From assembly GCA_030066045.1 (NCBI GenBank), contig JASJCJ010000041.1, forward strand, positions 1 to 38,972: a stretch of 38,972 nt of DNA. The letters run 5' to 3'. The notes beneath the pieces were generated by a model. It was not told where the DNA came from and did not search any database. It saw only the letters and a program-made list of their open reading frames with translations. Position numbers and translations under genes: made by a program. Source of the DNA: Calothrix sp. MO_167.B12 (GTDB lineage: Bacteria > Cyanobacteriota > Cyanobacteriia > Cyanobacteriales > Nostocaceae). Shown here in pieces: positions 1-7,753 of this stretch (positions within the stretch are counted from its first letter, which is position 1; each line of letters begins with the position of its first letter).

Positions 1-128
1 TAGTGCTTTGTCCCATAAGTTCTGAAGGGTAAAAAATGTAGTGGGAGCGTCTCGCTCCCTGTTGACAAAAAGTGGGCTTTCCGGTCCGCACTACAATAAA
101 CTATCAAAATTAATGGGACAAAGCACTA
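1..128. mobile_element. MITE-like inverted-repeat element, copy 1
   Basis: The element begins TAGTGCTTTGTCCCAT and ends with the exact reverse complement of that 16-mer at 113-128. Both ends carry a TA dinucleotide, as expected for a target duplication of the IS630/Tc1 type. The interior has no ORF and holds the motif GTAGTGGGAGCGTCTCGCTC followed by a GCGGGC...GCCCGCACTAC-type region. It is about 128 bp long and nonautonomous. The parent transposase is not in the window, so the family assignment is inferred. Confidence 0.7.
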
Positions 129-255
129 GTGGTCTGTCCCATTAGTTCTGATGGGTAAATAATTGTAGTGGGAGCGTCTCGCTCCCTGTTGACAAAAAGC
201 GGGCAAGATGCCCGCACTACAATAAACTATCAAAACTAATGCGATGAACCACTAG
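127..255. mobile_element. MITE-like inverted-repeat element, copy 2
   Basis: A second copy abuts the first and shares the TA at 127-128. Its ends, TAGTGGTCTGTCCCATTAG and the complement of the sequence finishing at 255, are less perfect inverted repeats. The interior is nearly identical to copy 1 (GTAGTGGGAGCGTCTCGCTC; GCGGGCAAGATGCCCGC). It lies directly upstream of murI and may influence that promoter. A partial relative of the interior lies at 38795-38853. Confidence 0.65.
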
Positions 256-336
256 ATTGAGAATTTTATGATTCAGTTATAAAATTGCTCGATTTATCCT
301 GTATCTTAATCAAAAAACTAAAATCAGAATCTGCCT

Positions 337-1212
337 GTGTTTCCATCTTCTATGAACTTTGAAGGCAATCTTTCCTCTTTTTACACTCAAGAACCGCACC
401 GCGCTCCCATTGGTCTGTTTGATAGCGGAGTTGGTGGTCTGACTGTACTTAAACAATTTTACCAACAACTCCCCCATGAATCTATTATCTATTTTGGGGA
501 TACTGCACGACTTCCCTATGGCATTCGTTCCCAAGCAGAAATTTTACAGTTTGTGCGCGAAATCCTCGACTGGATGCAAAAACAAGGGGTAAAAATGGTC
601 ATCATGGCTTGTAACACCAGTTCTGCCTTAGCCCTAGAAACTGTGCGTACAGAATATAATATCCCCATTCTCGGTTTAATTTTACCTGGGGCAAAAGTAG
701 TGGCACAGCTAGGCAAACGAGTGGGAGTAATTGCTACTCCTGCAACTGCTAAAAGTAATGCTTATAAGCAAGCTATTCAGGAAATCTCTGCCGATGTGGA
801 GGTGTGGCAAGTTGGTTGTCCGGAATTTGTCCCCCTCATCGAACAAAACCGCATTCACGATCCTTATACAACCCAGATAGCAAGTTCCTACCTAGAACCA
901 CTCTTAGAAAAAGAAATTGATACCTTAATATATGGCTGTACCCATTATCCCCACCTCGCACCAGTATTGCGATCGCTACTTCCTGCCCACGTCCAACTCA
1001 TAGATCCGGCAGTTCATGTAGTAGCTGCTTGTGCCCAGGAATTAGACCTACTAGGCTTAAAAAATAACCACCCGCCATTACCAACTCGCTTTGCTGTTAG
1101 TGGTTGTTCTCAGCAATTCGCCCAATCTTCCCTACAGTGGCTTGGTTGTACCCCCATGGTAGAGACGGTTAGCCTTGCCAATACTACAATTTCTCATGCA
1201 ACAAAGGACTAG
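337..1212 (+). CDS. murI: glutamate racemase
   Basis: Interconverts L- and D-glutamate, supplying D-Glu for peptidoglycan in the cytoplasm. The sequence shows the family N-terminus IGLFDSGVGGLTV, the first catalytic cysteine in ACNTSSA (about C92) and the second in GCTHYP (about C201), with DTARLPYG after the first strand. The 291-residue length is normal for cyanobacterial MurI. The start is uncertain: GTG at 337 gives a leader resembling other cyanobacterial MurI proteins, and an in-frame ATG lies at 352. Neither has a clear Shine-Dalgarno. The gene stands alone, downstream of the two inverted-repeat elements and about 2 kb upstream of sds, on the same strand. Confidence 0.95.
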   Translation: MFPSSMNFEGNLSSFYTQEPHRAPIGLFDSGVGGLTVLKQFYQQLPHESIIYFGDTARLPYGIRSQAEILQFVREILDWMQKQGVKMVIMACNTSSALALETVRTEYNIPILGLILPGAKVVAQLGKRVGVIATPATAKSNAYKQAIQEISADVEVWQVGCPEFVPLIEQNRIHDPYTTQIASSYLEPLLEKEIDTLIYGCTHYPHLAPVLRSLLPAHVQLIDPAVHVVAACAQELDLLGLKNNHPPLPTRFAVSGCSQQFAQSSLQWLGCTPMVETVSLANTTISHATKD

Positions 1213-1253
1213 CAACTTGGGTTATTACTAGTCCATACTGTTCTTGAAAATAG

Positions 1254-1274
1254 TTTGGAGTTTGGAGTTTGGAG
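1254..1274. repeat. short tandem heptamer repeat (TTTGGAG)3
   Basis: Three perfect tandem copies of TTTGGAG lie 40 bases after murI. Such 7-bp tandem repeats are typical of intergenic DNA in heterocystous cyanobacteria. The following 100 bases are low-complexity intergenic sequence with short GCGC-rich inverted motifs. Confidence 0.8.
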
Positions 1275-1409
1275 TTTTTAATCATCACTTCAGGGCGCAA
1301 GCCTTGCGCCCCTACCCCTCACTCCTAGCCTACACCGTAGACACGAAGTGGCTTCTGTTAAGTAGCCGCTCTCCGAGCGAGCATCTACACTCCTTCCCTG
1401 CTACTCTCC

Positions 1410-1628
1410 CTATTGGGTATTGAGTATTGACTCTGGAGTATTGATAACTTCTGTCATTTGTTGACTGACTGAAATATCCAACTGAGATTCACTTCCACTC
1501 ACTGATCCCGTATTTGAATTTACAGTTCTTTTACTACTACGCTTGGCTATGGCCAATAATAAATAAACTGCAAACAAATATCCCGAAGCTAAAATAAATA
1601 TCAACATAGGTCCCTTTCCGCTAACCAT
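1410..1628 (-). CDS. small single-span membrane protein, unknown
   Basis: A 72-residue protein with one hydrophobic segment at residues 8-27, followed at once by a basic patch (KRSSKR) and a polar Ser/Thr-rich tail of about 40 residues. The charge pattern suggests the N-terminus outside and the tail in the cytoplasm. A GGGAG Shine-Dalgarno-like sequence lies a few bases upstream of the ATG at 1628, which supports real translation. I recognise no family. It is convergent with murI. It could be a small photosynthetic-membrane or stress protein, but nothing in the sequence shows which. Confidence 0.55.
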   Translation of the reverse strand: MVSGKGPMLIFILASGYLFAVYLLLAIAKRSSKRTVNSNTGSVSGSESQLDISVSQQMTEVINTPESILNTQ

Positions 1629-3196
1629 TTTTCTCCCAGCACTTGTCTCAAACGAAAATCAAATAAGTAGGGAAATTTTAGCTATCTCAATTCATACTCA
1701 ATAGCTTTTTCCCATATAGGTTTTTCTGCCAGAGTGCCATTGCCCTCTGACCCACATAAATATTTAGTCTTCGCAGACTATAACTGAGAACAATGCTCAA
1801 TTAGCAAAAAGCAAATCTTGCCCCTGTTTTCAGCAATCTACCTAGTCCGCTGAACTTTGCACGCACCTCTCATTACCATGAACAAGACAAAGTCTCAGGT
1901 GCGGCGAAGAAATATAGCAACCTACCCCTACGGGTAGTGCATAATTTCTAGCCTAGAGGTTCGCATACCCCAGTAACAGTCAAAGAAATCATTCTTTGGC
2001 TTAACTGGCGATTATTTATTTAAGTTCACCATGCCGTCAAAGTAAAAATACCTATTGGCTTTTGACTTTTTCGGAGTGAATATCCACAAAAAGATTGAAA
2101 TCCCTTAATTTTAGCCTAACACAAATATGTTGACTTTTAAGCCTATTTTTCAGCTAAATTTATAATTGCCTTGAGGAATGTAGGAATAATAGAGTAAATC
2201 TACTGAAGAATATAGCAATCAAGAAATGATTCAGTAGTTGTCGGATTTATTCGCGATCGCCCGAACTACCATCTTTAAGATTGAACTAATTATATTGTAG
2301 AATCTATGACCAACATAGGTATCTCCCAATGGCAATATCTACCGATGAAAATTGGACAGGTTTTTCCCAAGGCTTAAAGGTACTGTAACCTTTTTGAAAT
2401 GGTCTGTTGATTTGGGAGCCACTTTACTAGTCGAGGGATCTACCCCTGTGCTTGACAGACTGCTGTTAAGAGTTACCTATTACCTGTTCCCTAGCACGTA
2501 GCACTATAACTGAAATGACTTCTAAAAACCTTTACAGGATAGGGAAAATGAGGGAAGGGGGAGCATAGAGAAGTTAAGACAAAGCCACTTGATTTCAGAA
2601 ATGAAGCGATCACCAAAGCCACTGTCGGACATGAACCCTCAAAAACCTGATCCATGTTGAAAACATGGGCGGGGTATTTGATCATCATTCAAAAAGGCGG
2701 GCTTTATTTTTTCACCGGAAATCTTTGCCAAAACCAAACAAGCAAATCCCAATTACAAATGAGGTATTTAACCCCCTATTTTAAATATTTAACTTTCAGA
2801 TTTAAGCATATAATTTTTGTATCTTCATCTCTAGATTCATAATGTTTAATACCATGTTTTTGGATGAAAAACAGTATCAAGAAATACAAAAAACAAAAAA
2901 TAATAAATGTTAGGGCAGCACAAAAGTGCAAGAGGCTAACTGATACCAATCAAACAAATGATCGCAACACAAAATCGGTGATGTAGCAATGCTACGTCAC
3001 CGAACAATAATCTATTTGTCCCATTATTTTTGGAAATAGGGATGAAATGATCGAACACCAGATCCCTATGCTGACTAGTTGCATCACACCATATCAGCAA
3101 TATTCTCTAACGAAAATTTTGCACTGGCACTAGGTTATCTTAAAATGAGTAAAGGATATGTAAACTTTCGTAACCTAAGCCAGAGTCCGCCAATCC
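1629..3196. other. 1.6-kb gene-free intergenic region
   Basis: I see no convincing gene on either strand; the ORFs present have non-coding composition. The region is AT-rich with scattered hairpins, one HIP1 octamer near 2254 and a degenerate TTACCTA heptamer repeat near 2473-2490. It contains the strong stem-loop listed at 2976-3002. A small structured RNA in 2370-2640 cannot be excluded, but I recognise no known family. Confidence 0.5.
2976..3002. terminator. strong stem-loop, possible terminator
   Basis: CGGTGATGTAGC and GCTACGTCACCG form a 12-bp stem with one mismatch and an AAT loop. On the minus strand the stem is followed by ATTTTGTG, so it could terminate leftward transcription. No minus-strand gene is visible just upstream of it, so it may be a free-standing repeat palindrome. 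Confidence 0.4.
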
Positions 3197-4168
3197 ATGA
3201 CCCCAGCCACATCTCTATTTTCCCCTGTGGAAGCAGACCTGCAGATACTAGCAGACAATCTCAAGCAGTTAGTGGGAAATCGCCATCCAATTCTTTATGC
3301 CGCAGCCGAACACCTATTTGGAGCCGGTGGAAAGCGTATTAGACCTGCCATAGTGCTGCTAATATCGCGGGCAACCATGCAGGAACAAGATATTACCCCC
3401 CGTCATCGACGTTTAGCTGAAATCACAGAAATGATTCATACAGCTAGCCTAGTCCATGATGATGTTGTGGATGAATCAGAGATACGGCGTGGCGTACCTA
3501 CCGTCCACAGCTTATTTGGCAACCGTATAGCTGTCTTAGCGGGAGATTTTTTATTTGCTCAATCTTCCTGGTATTTAGCTAACTTAGATAGTTTAGAGGT
3601 GGTGAAATTATTATCAGAAGTGATTATGGATCTGGCAGCTGGGGAAATTCAGCAAGGATTAAACCGCTTCGATACCACTACATCTTTAGATGTTTATACG
3701 CAAAAGAGTTATTACAAAACAGCTTCACTGATAGCTAACAGTTCCAAAGCTGCGGGGGTATTAAGTAATGTCTCTTCAGAGATCGCCGAACATTTATACA
3801 GTTATGGTCGTCATTTAGGTCTAGCATTCCAAATTGTGGATGACATATTAGACTTCACCAGTTCTAGTGATACCTTGGGCAAGCCTGCTGGCTCGGACCT
3901 CAAGAGTGGGAATCTGACAGCACCAGTGTTATTTGCTTTAGAAGAACAACCTTATTTGGAGGTGCTGATTGAGAGGGAGTTTGCCCAGCAAGGGGATTTA
4001 GAACAGGCAATGAACTTAATTCAAGATAGTCAAGGAATAGAGCGTTCGAGGGAATTAGCGACTCATCACGTCAAAATAGCTGTTGAGCATATTGAGGTGA
4101 TTCCGCCTTCCCAATCACGCCAAACTCTCATCAACCTGGCAAGTTATGTTTTAAGCCGACTTTATTAG
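3197..4168 (+). CDS. sds: solanesyl (all-trans polyprenyl) diphosphate synthase
   Basis: Elongates allylic diphosphates with isopentenyl diphosphate to a long-chain prenyl diphosphate, in cyanobacteria for the plastoquinone side chain. The trans-prenyltransferase signatures are present: GGKRIRP near residue 45, first aspartate-rich motif DDVVD at 88-92, and second motif DDILD at 215-219 within a GLAFQIVDDILDF context. The length of 323 residues is typical. The ATG at 3197 gives the conserved N-terminus. Product chain length cannot be read from sequence alone; solanesyl is inferred from close resemblance to cyanobacterial enzymes. The gene follows murI on the same strand. Confidence 0.92.
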   Translation: MTPATSLFSPVEADLQILADNLKQLVGNRHPILYAAAEHLFGAGGKRIRPAIVLLISRATMQEQDITPRHRRLAEITEMIHTASLVHDDVVDESEIRRGVPTVHSLFGNRIAVLAGDFLFAQSSWYLANLDSLEVVKLLSEVIMDLAAGEIQQGLNRFDTTTSLDVYTQKSYYKTASLIANSSKAAGVLSNVSSEIAEHLYSYGRHLGLAFQIVDDILDFTSSSDTLGKPAGSDLKSGNLTAPVLFALEEQPYLEVLIEREFAQQGDLEQAMNLIQDSQGIERSRELATHHVKIAVEHIEVIPPSQSRQTLINLASYVLSRLY

Positions 4169-4669
4169 AGATTCCTGCTCTGTAAAGTCTGGAGTTGCCG
4201 GACATTACTTCCTACTTCACCAGGAGCATGGGAGCGGTTATCCCTCAGTAGGCTTACACGGCTGAACCGTCCGCGTTTTCAGATATTAAATTATTTGCGG
4301 ATCTCTCGATTAGTGCTTGGTTTTTGCATATTAATCAAGAGATTATTCGCGAATGAATCAGATTGATATTAGCAAAAATTATGCATCAAACACATGAAAA
4401 AACGTTGACAATTGTCTACAACTGTTAAGTCTTGTCTACAAAAACAGTACCTAGGTCAAAGCTCTTTTGAAAGTCAAACATAATTGACATTCCTCAGCAG
4501 TCAGTAGGGAAAGCGATCGCTGATCGCCTATCTACTATTTCCTGCTTAAATTTTTGAGAAAGATAAATCCTTGCCTGTTTTAAGATTTTTGGTTATTTCC
4601 ATGACGCTGCACTAGAAGGTTAAAATAATACCAGTACAATACAATCCTGACTAGCTGTACTAATTATCG
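4169..4669. other. non-coding gap with inverted and direct repeats
   Basis: This 500-base gap between sds and the minus-strand unknown contains no gene. An imperfect inverted repeat of about 14 bp (4301-4315 with 4330-4344, loop about 14) has the arms ATCTCTCGATTA and TAATCAAGAGAT. TTGTCTACAA occurs twice with a 20-bp period (4412-4421, 4432-4441). The hairpin at 4503-4536 is listed separately. Confidence 0.6.
4503..4536. terminator. HIP1-containing hairpin
   Basis: AGTAG...GCGATC-GCT-GATCGC...CTACT forms a two-part stem around a HIP1 octamer. It lies about 130 bases past the stop of the minus-strand gene ending at 4670 and could end its transcript. There is no clear T-tract. Confidence 0.35.
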
Positions 4670-5146
4670 TTAGGCAATATCGGGAGGAATGTAACCACTA
4701 GAAGGTGCTTTTTTTAGCTGACTTTGAATTTTCTTTTGTAATTCTGTTCGCCGTATTTCTACGGTCTCAGCATCTGTTCCATGTGTCTCTAGAAACAGTA
4801 TACTATCCACTGATTCTAATGCTACCAATTGGAACAAAATGTCAATCACAGGCATGGGTACGGCAGTAACTTGGGCATCCAGCCCAGCAGATGAGCTAGC
4901 TGAAATATCTTTTAAGCTAGGAAAAGCATAAATAACGCGCTTTTGTAGTGCTGAATTGGTACGATTACTTAATGTAGTTACAACCCAAGACTCTTGTAAG
5001 TTTTGGAGAATGTAGTATTGGTGATGGCGTAACTGTTGGGCGATCGCCTTCAGAACTGGGGCAATTGCTGCTATCAGTTGTGGGGTTATACCATCTTGGG
5101 GTGCATTGTCAATGAGTGATTGAATTTGTATATTTATATCCATCAT
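4670..5146 (-). CDS. conserved cyanobacterial protein of unknown function
   Basis: A 158-residue soluble protein without signal peptide or membrane span. Helical N-terminal segments (residues 1-45, containing IAAIAPVLKAIAQQLR) lead into an alternating hydrophobic pattern (YYILQNL, WVVTTL, RVIYAFPSL) typical of a mixed alpha/beta domain. The C-terminus is Lys/Gln-rich. Two adjacent ATG codons (5146 and 5143) are possible starts. The gene is divergent from hetZ, with about 210 bases of shared upstream region. I do not recognise a characterised family. Confidence 0.7.
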   Translation of the reverse strand: MMDINIQIQSLIDNAPQDGITPQLIAAIAPVLKAIAQQLRHHQYYILQNLQESWVVTTLSNRTNSALQKRVIYAFPSLKDISASSSAGLDAQVTAVPMPVIDILFQLVALESVDSILFLETHGTDAETVEIRRTELQKKIQSQLKKAPSSGYIPPDIA

Positions 5147-5238
5147 GATTTGTAGACGACTCCTAAGTATTGGCTATAACTGTGTGTTATGGCAGATAAA
5201 TAATCAAACAACAATGGGGAATAATAACCCAGGGTAAA

Positions 5239-5345
5239 TCCTCATCCCAGGATTAAGGTGTATTTAAGGTGTATTTAGCTTACACGCAAAACCCTTAGCC
5301 TCAGACCTGTAGTCACAGGTTTTCATTAAGTATGTTAGGGTCTTT
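5239..5345 (+). promoter_or_regulatory. hetZ upstream region with tandem and inverted repeats
   Basis: The region contains a perfect tandem duplication of TTAAGGTGTAT (5253-5263 and 5264-5274), an inverted repeat GTGTA-N7-TACAC (5269-5285), and a hairpin ACCTGT-AGTC-ACAGGT (5305-5320). An AGGGTCT motif lies near 5337, resembling half of the HetR palindrome. hetZ is known in Anabaena to be developmentally regulated. Here the sites are only candidates, and no full HetR palindrome is visible. Confidence 0.4.
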
Positions 5346-5359
5346 TTAATAACGAGACT

Positions 5360-6550
5360 ATGAACTTAGCCGCAACCACAACTATTCAGGGAGAAAAATC
5401 AATTGGCGTGGAGGCGATATTTCAACTCCTATTCCAGGAGCTTAAAAAATTAACCAGTGCTTCAGAGCAAAATTGCCAAGATGTGGCAAGTCGGATTAGT
5501 GCGGAAGTCGAACGGATTTGTCATGAAAGTAAACGCATCCAAGCTTCTGGCGATATAGCTAATTCGGCTATGGCTCTAGCCAAACATCGTCTACAACAGT
5601 GCATCAGATACTATCAATTAGGGTCAAACCGTGGCAGAATCGAGTTACACAGTACTCTTAGTGCCATTATCTACCGTTACATTAACTCTCCCCAGAGACA
5701 ATTGAGCTATCAAGGGCGACTAACTATCATTGAAGATTTTTTACAAGGCTTCTATTTAGAATCTTTAAATGCTTTCCGTCGAGAAAGTCAATTACCTGCC
5801 ACCTATCGCCCCCGCACTCTCTTAGAATTATCGGAGTATATGGCATTTACGGAGCGTTATGGTAAGCGACGTATACCCCTACCCGGTCGCCAGCAACAGT
5901 TGATTATTCTCCGCGCCCAAACTTTTTCCCAGCAGCAACCACCAGAAACCTGTGTAGATATAGAACGGGCAGCAGAGGGCAGCAGTGGCGAATCTGATGG
6001 CAATTGGGAAGATCCAGCGGTACAGCAGTTGCGTACTGCTATGGCTACCCAAGTAGAGCCAGAACCTCAAGAAGAAAGCTTGCGTTCTGTGGTAGTGACG
6101 GAATTAATGGACTACCTGGAAGAAAAGCAACAATCAGATTGTGCTGATTATTTTGCCTTACGTCTCCAAGATCTATCAGCCCAGGAAATTGAAAAGATTT
6201 TAGGTTTAACTTCTCGTCAGCGAGATTACTTACAGCAACGCTTCAAGTATCACTTAATTAGATTTGCTTTATTACACCGTTGGGAATTGGTTCACGAGTG
6301 GTTAGAAGCCGATTTAAAGACTAATTTAGGGTTGACCCCCCAAGAATGGCAAATATATACTGAAAAATTGGACGATACCCAACGATCGCTATTAGATTTG
6401 AAACAACAAGGACAACCAGATGAAAAAATTGCTAAAACATTAGGGCTATCAATGGCTCAATTACAAAAACGCTGGTTTAAAATTCTCGAACAAGCTTGGG
6501 AAATTCGTAACTCTTTAATGTCCGGATCGAGTGCATCTACTCATGAATAG
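5360..6550 (+). CDS. hetZ: heterocyst differentiation protein HetZ
   Basis: HetZ is a regulator needed early in heterocyst differentiation and is present in filamentous cyanobacteria. The 396-residue sequence matches my recollection of the family along its length. Recognisable stretches are RISAEVERICHESKRIQASG near 45, YYQLGSNRGRIELHSTLSAI near 95, YRPRTLLELSEYMAFTERYG, and RIPLPGR. The C-terminal part (ILGLTSRQRDYLQQRFKYH; IAKTLGLSMAQLQKRWFKIL) looks like sigma-like helix-turn-helix segments. A variable acidic linker lies around 205-235. The ATG at 5360 matches the family N-terminus. The stop overlaps the start of patU, indicating an operon with translational coupling. Presence of the gene does not by itself prove that the organism makes heterocysts. 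Confidence 0.88.
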   Translation: MNLAATTTIQGEKSIGVEAIFQLLFQELKKLTSASEQNCQDVASRISAEVERICHESKRIQASGDIANSAMALAKHRLQQCIRYYQLGSNRGRIELHSTLSAIIYRYINSPQRQLSYQGRLTIIEDFLQGFYLESLNAFRRESQLPATYRPRTLLELSEYMAFTERYGKRRIPLPGRQQQLIILRAQTFSQQQPPETCVDIERAAEGSSGESDGNWEDPAVQQLRTAMATQVEPEPQEESLRSVVVTELMDYLEEKQQSDCADYFALRLQDLSAQEIEKILGLTSRQRDYLQQRFKYHLIRFALLHRWELVHEWLEADLKTNLGLTPQEWQIYTEKLDDTQRSLLDLKQQGQPDEKIAKTLGLSMAQLQKRWFKILEQAWEIRNSLMSGSSASTHE

Positions 6551-7526
6551 TGACTCAGAATCCTTGCAATACCAGTTACTCAATATGTTATTAGCAGATG
6601 TTGCTGATGATTCTGAGTATATTGGGCTAGTAAACAAGGAAATTAACCGGGTAGACAACCTTCTTGAAACCGCCGCCACTCCAATGGTTGGCGATTTTGA
6701 GTCGGTGCAAACACCCGAAACCTTTCAACTAGGAGAAATTCCTACTGTGCAAGAACGTTTCCAAGCCGTCTTGAAACGTCGGCTACAAATCCAAATAGAA
6801 AATCACCCACCTTTATTTCCGTGGGAATCACAATTACAAGAATATCCAGATTGTGTAGACAACCCATCAGTGAATTTAGTTCCAAGTTGGGGATGGGCTG
6901 CACAACAGTACAAACTAAATTTGCCAACTTCCATGCCAGATCAGGTTTTTCAGGAATTATTGGCAAAGTGTCAAGGATTAATTGCATCTTCACTACCGTT
7001 AGGGGCAAAGTTGGTTCAGGCGGTGGAGAGCTTATTCCCTGATAATTCCCAGGATCTGAATGATTTAGCAGGATTAGTACTCAGAAGTACTTCTTCTCGT
7101 TCATCGGAATCCCTGAAAATGATGGCAAATGTGGACAGTGATTATTCTCAATTACAACCACGGCAACAAATGGCATTGTCCTTGTTAGCGGCAAAACAGC
7201 TGTTAGAAAATCTCAATTTGAGTGTTTCAACCACTAATCCAGTGGTACAAAGACAATGGCTTACCAGTGCAGGAGAGTTGTCTGTACAGGTAGAATTGCA
7301 GCGTCAAGGTCAACTCACCAAGCTGGCGGTACAAACTGAGTTACCTACCAAGGGAATTATCAAGTTACAGGGAGATGATGCCCATGCTATGGCAAAATCT
7401 GCTCATCCAGGGTTGTTGAGTGTGGAATTATCTTGTACTCAAAGTCAGCAAAACTATACCTTGGCTATTGAACTAGAAGGAATCAAGCAACAAGCACTAT
7501 TGTTTTCAATTACACCGACCATCTAA
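6543..7526 (+). CDS. patU: heterocyst pattern protein PatU (unsplit)
   Basis: A 327-residue protein directly following hetZ. The hetZ-patU order is conserved in filamentous cyanobacteria; in Anabaena PCC 7120 the gene is split into patU5 and patU3, whereas here one reading frame spans both. The N-terminal 55 residues are acidic and helical. The middle contains LGEIPTVQERFQAVLKRRLQ and FPWESQLQEYP, and the C-terminal third is beta-rich (GELSVQVELQRQGQLTKLAV). There is no signal peptide or membrane segment. The ATG at 6543 overlaps the hetZ stop by 8 nt and is preferred over the GTG at 6531. Assignment rests mainly on context plus overall similarity. Confidence 0.8.
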   Translation: MNSDSESLQYQLLNMLLADVADDSEYIGLVNKEINRVDNLLETAATPMVGDFESVQTPETFQLGEIPTVQERFQAVLKRRLQIQIENHPPLFPWESQLQEYPDCVDNPSVNLVPSWGWAAQQYKLNLPTSMPDQVFQELLAKCQGLIASSLPLGAKLVQAVESLFPDNSQDLNDLAGLVLRSTSSRSSESLKMMANVDSDYSQLQPRQQMALSLLAAKQLLENLNLSVSTTNPVVQRQWLTSAGELSVQVELQRQGQLTKLAVQTELPTKGIIKLQGDDAHAMAKSAHPGLLSVELSCTQSQQNYTLAIELEGIKQQALLFSITPTI

Positions 7527-7753
7527 CATATAAGACTTCCGGCTGCTAGCATTTTGGTCGGTCAACGCCGTGTTTTTGCAGATGACGATCCTGGGTTTGA
7601 AGTTTATTCTGGTTATAAAAGCGGTCATTAGGGCGTCTACAGAAAGATGAATTTATTGATACGAGCAGCATCAGTGATTTTTCTGTATTACTCCTTGTCT
7701 TTAGCGTCTACATAATCGTTTTTTACATACCAATCTGCTGCTTTCTCATCAAA

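Noticed and set aside
2370-2640. Possible 6S RNA, tmRNA or RNase P RNA
   Set aside because: Some hairpins are present, but none of the conserved sequences of these RNAs as I know them could be found; left as unexplained non-coding DNA.
2491-2842. Opposed short frames in the murI-sds gap
   Set aside because: Hydrophobic/aromatic-rich translations of AT-rich DNA without initiation signals; they overlap each other on opposite strands.
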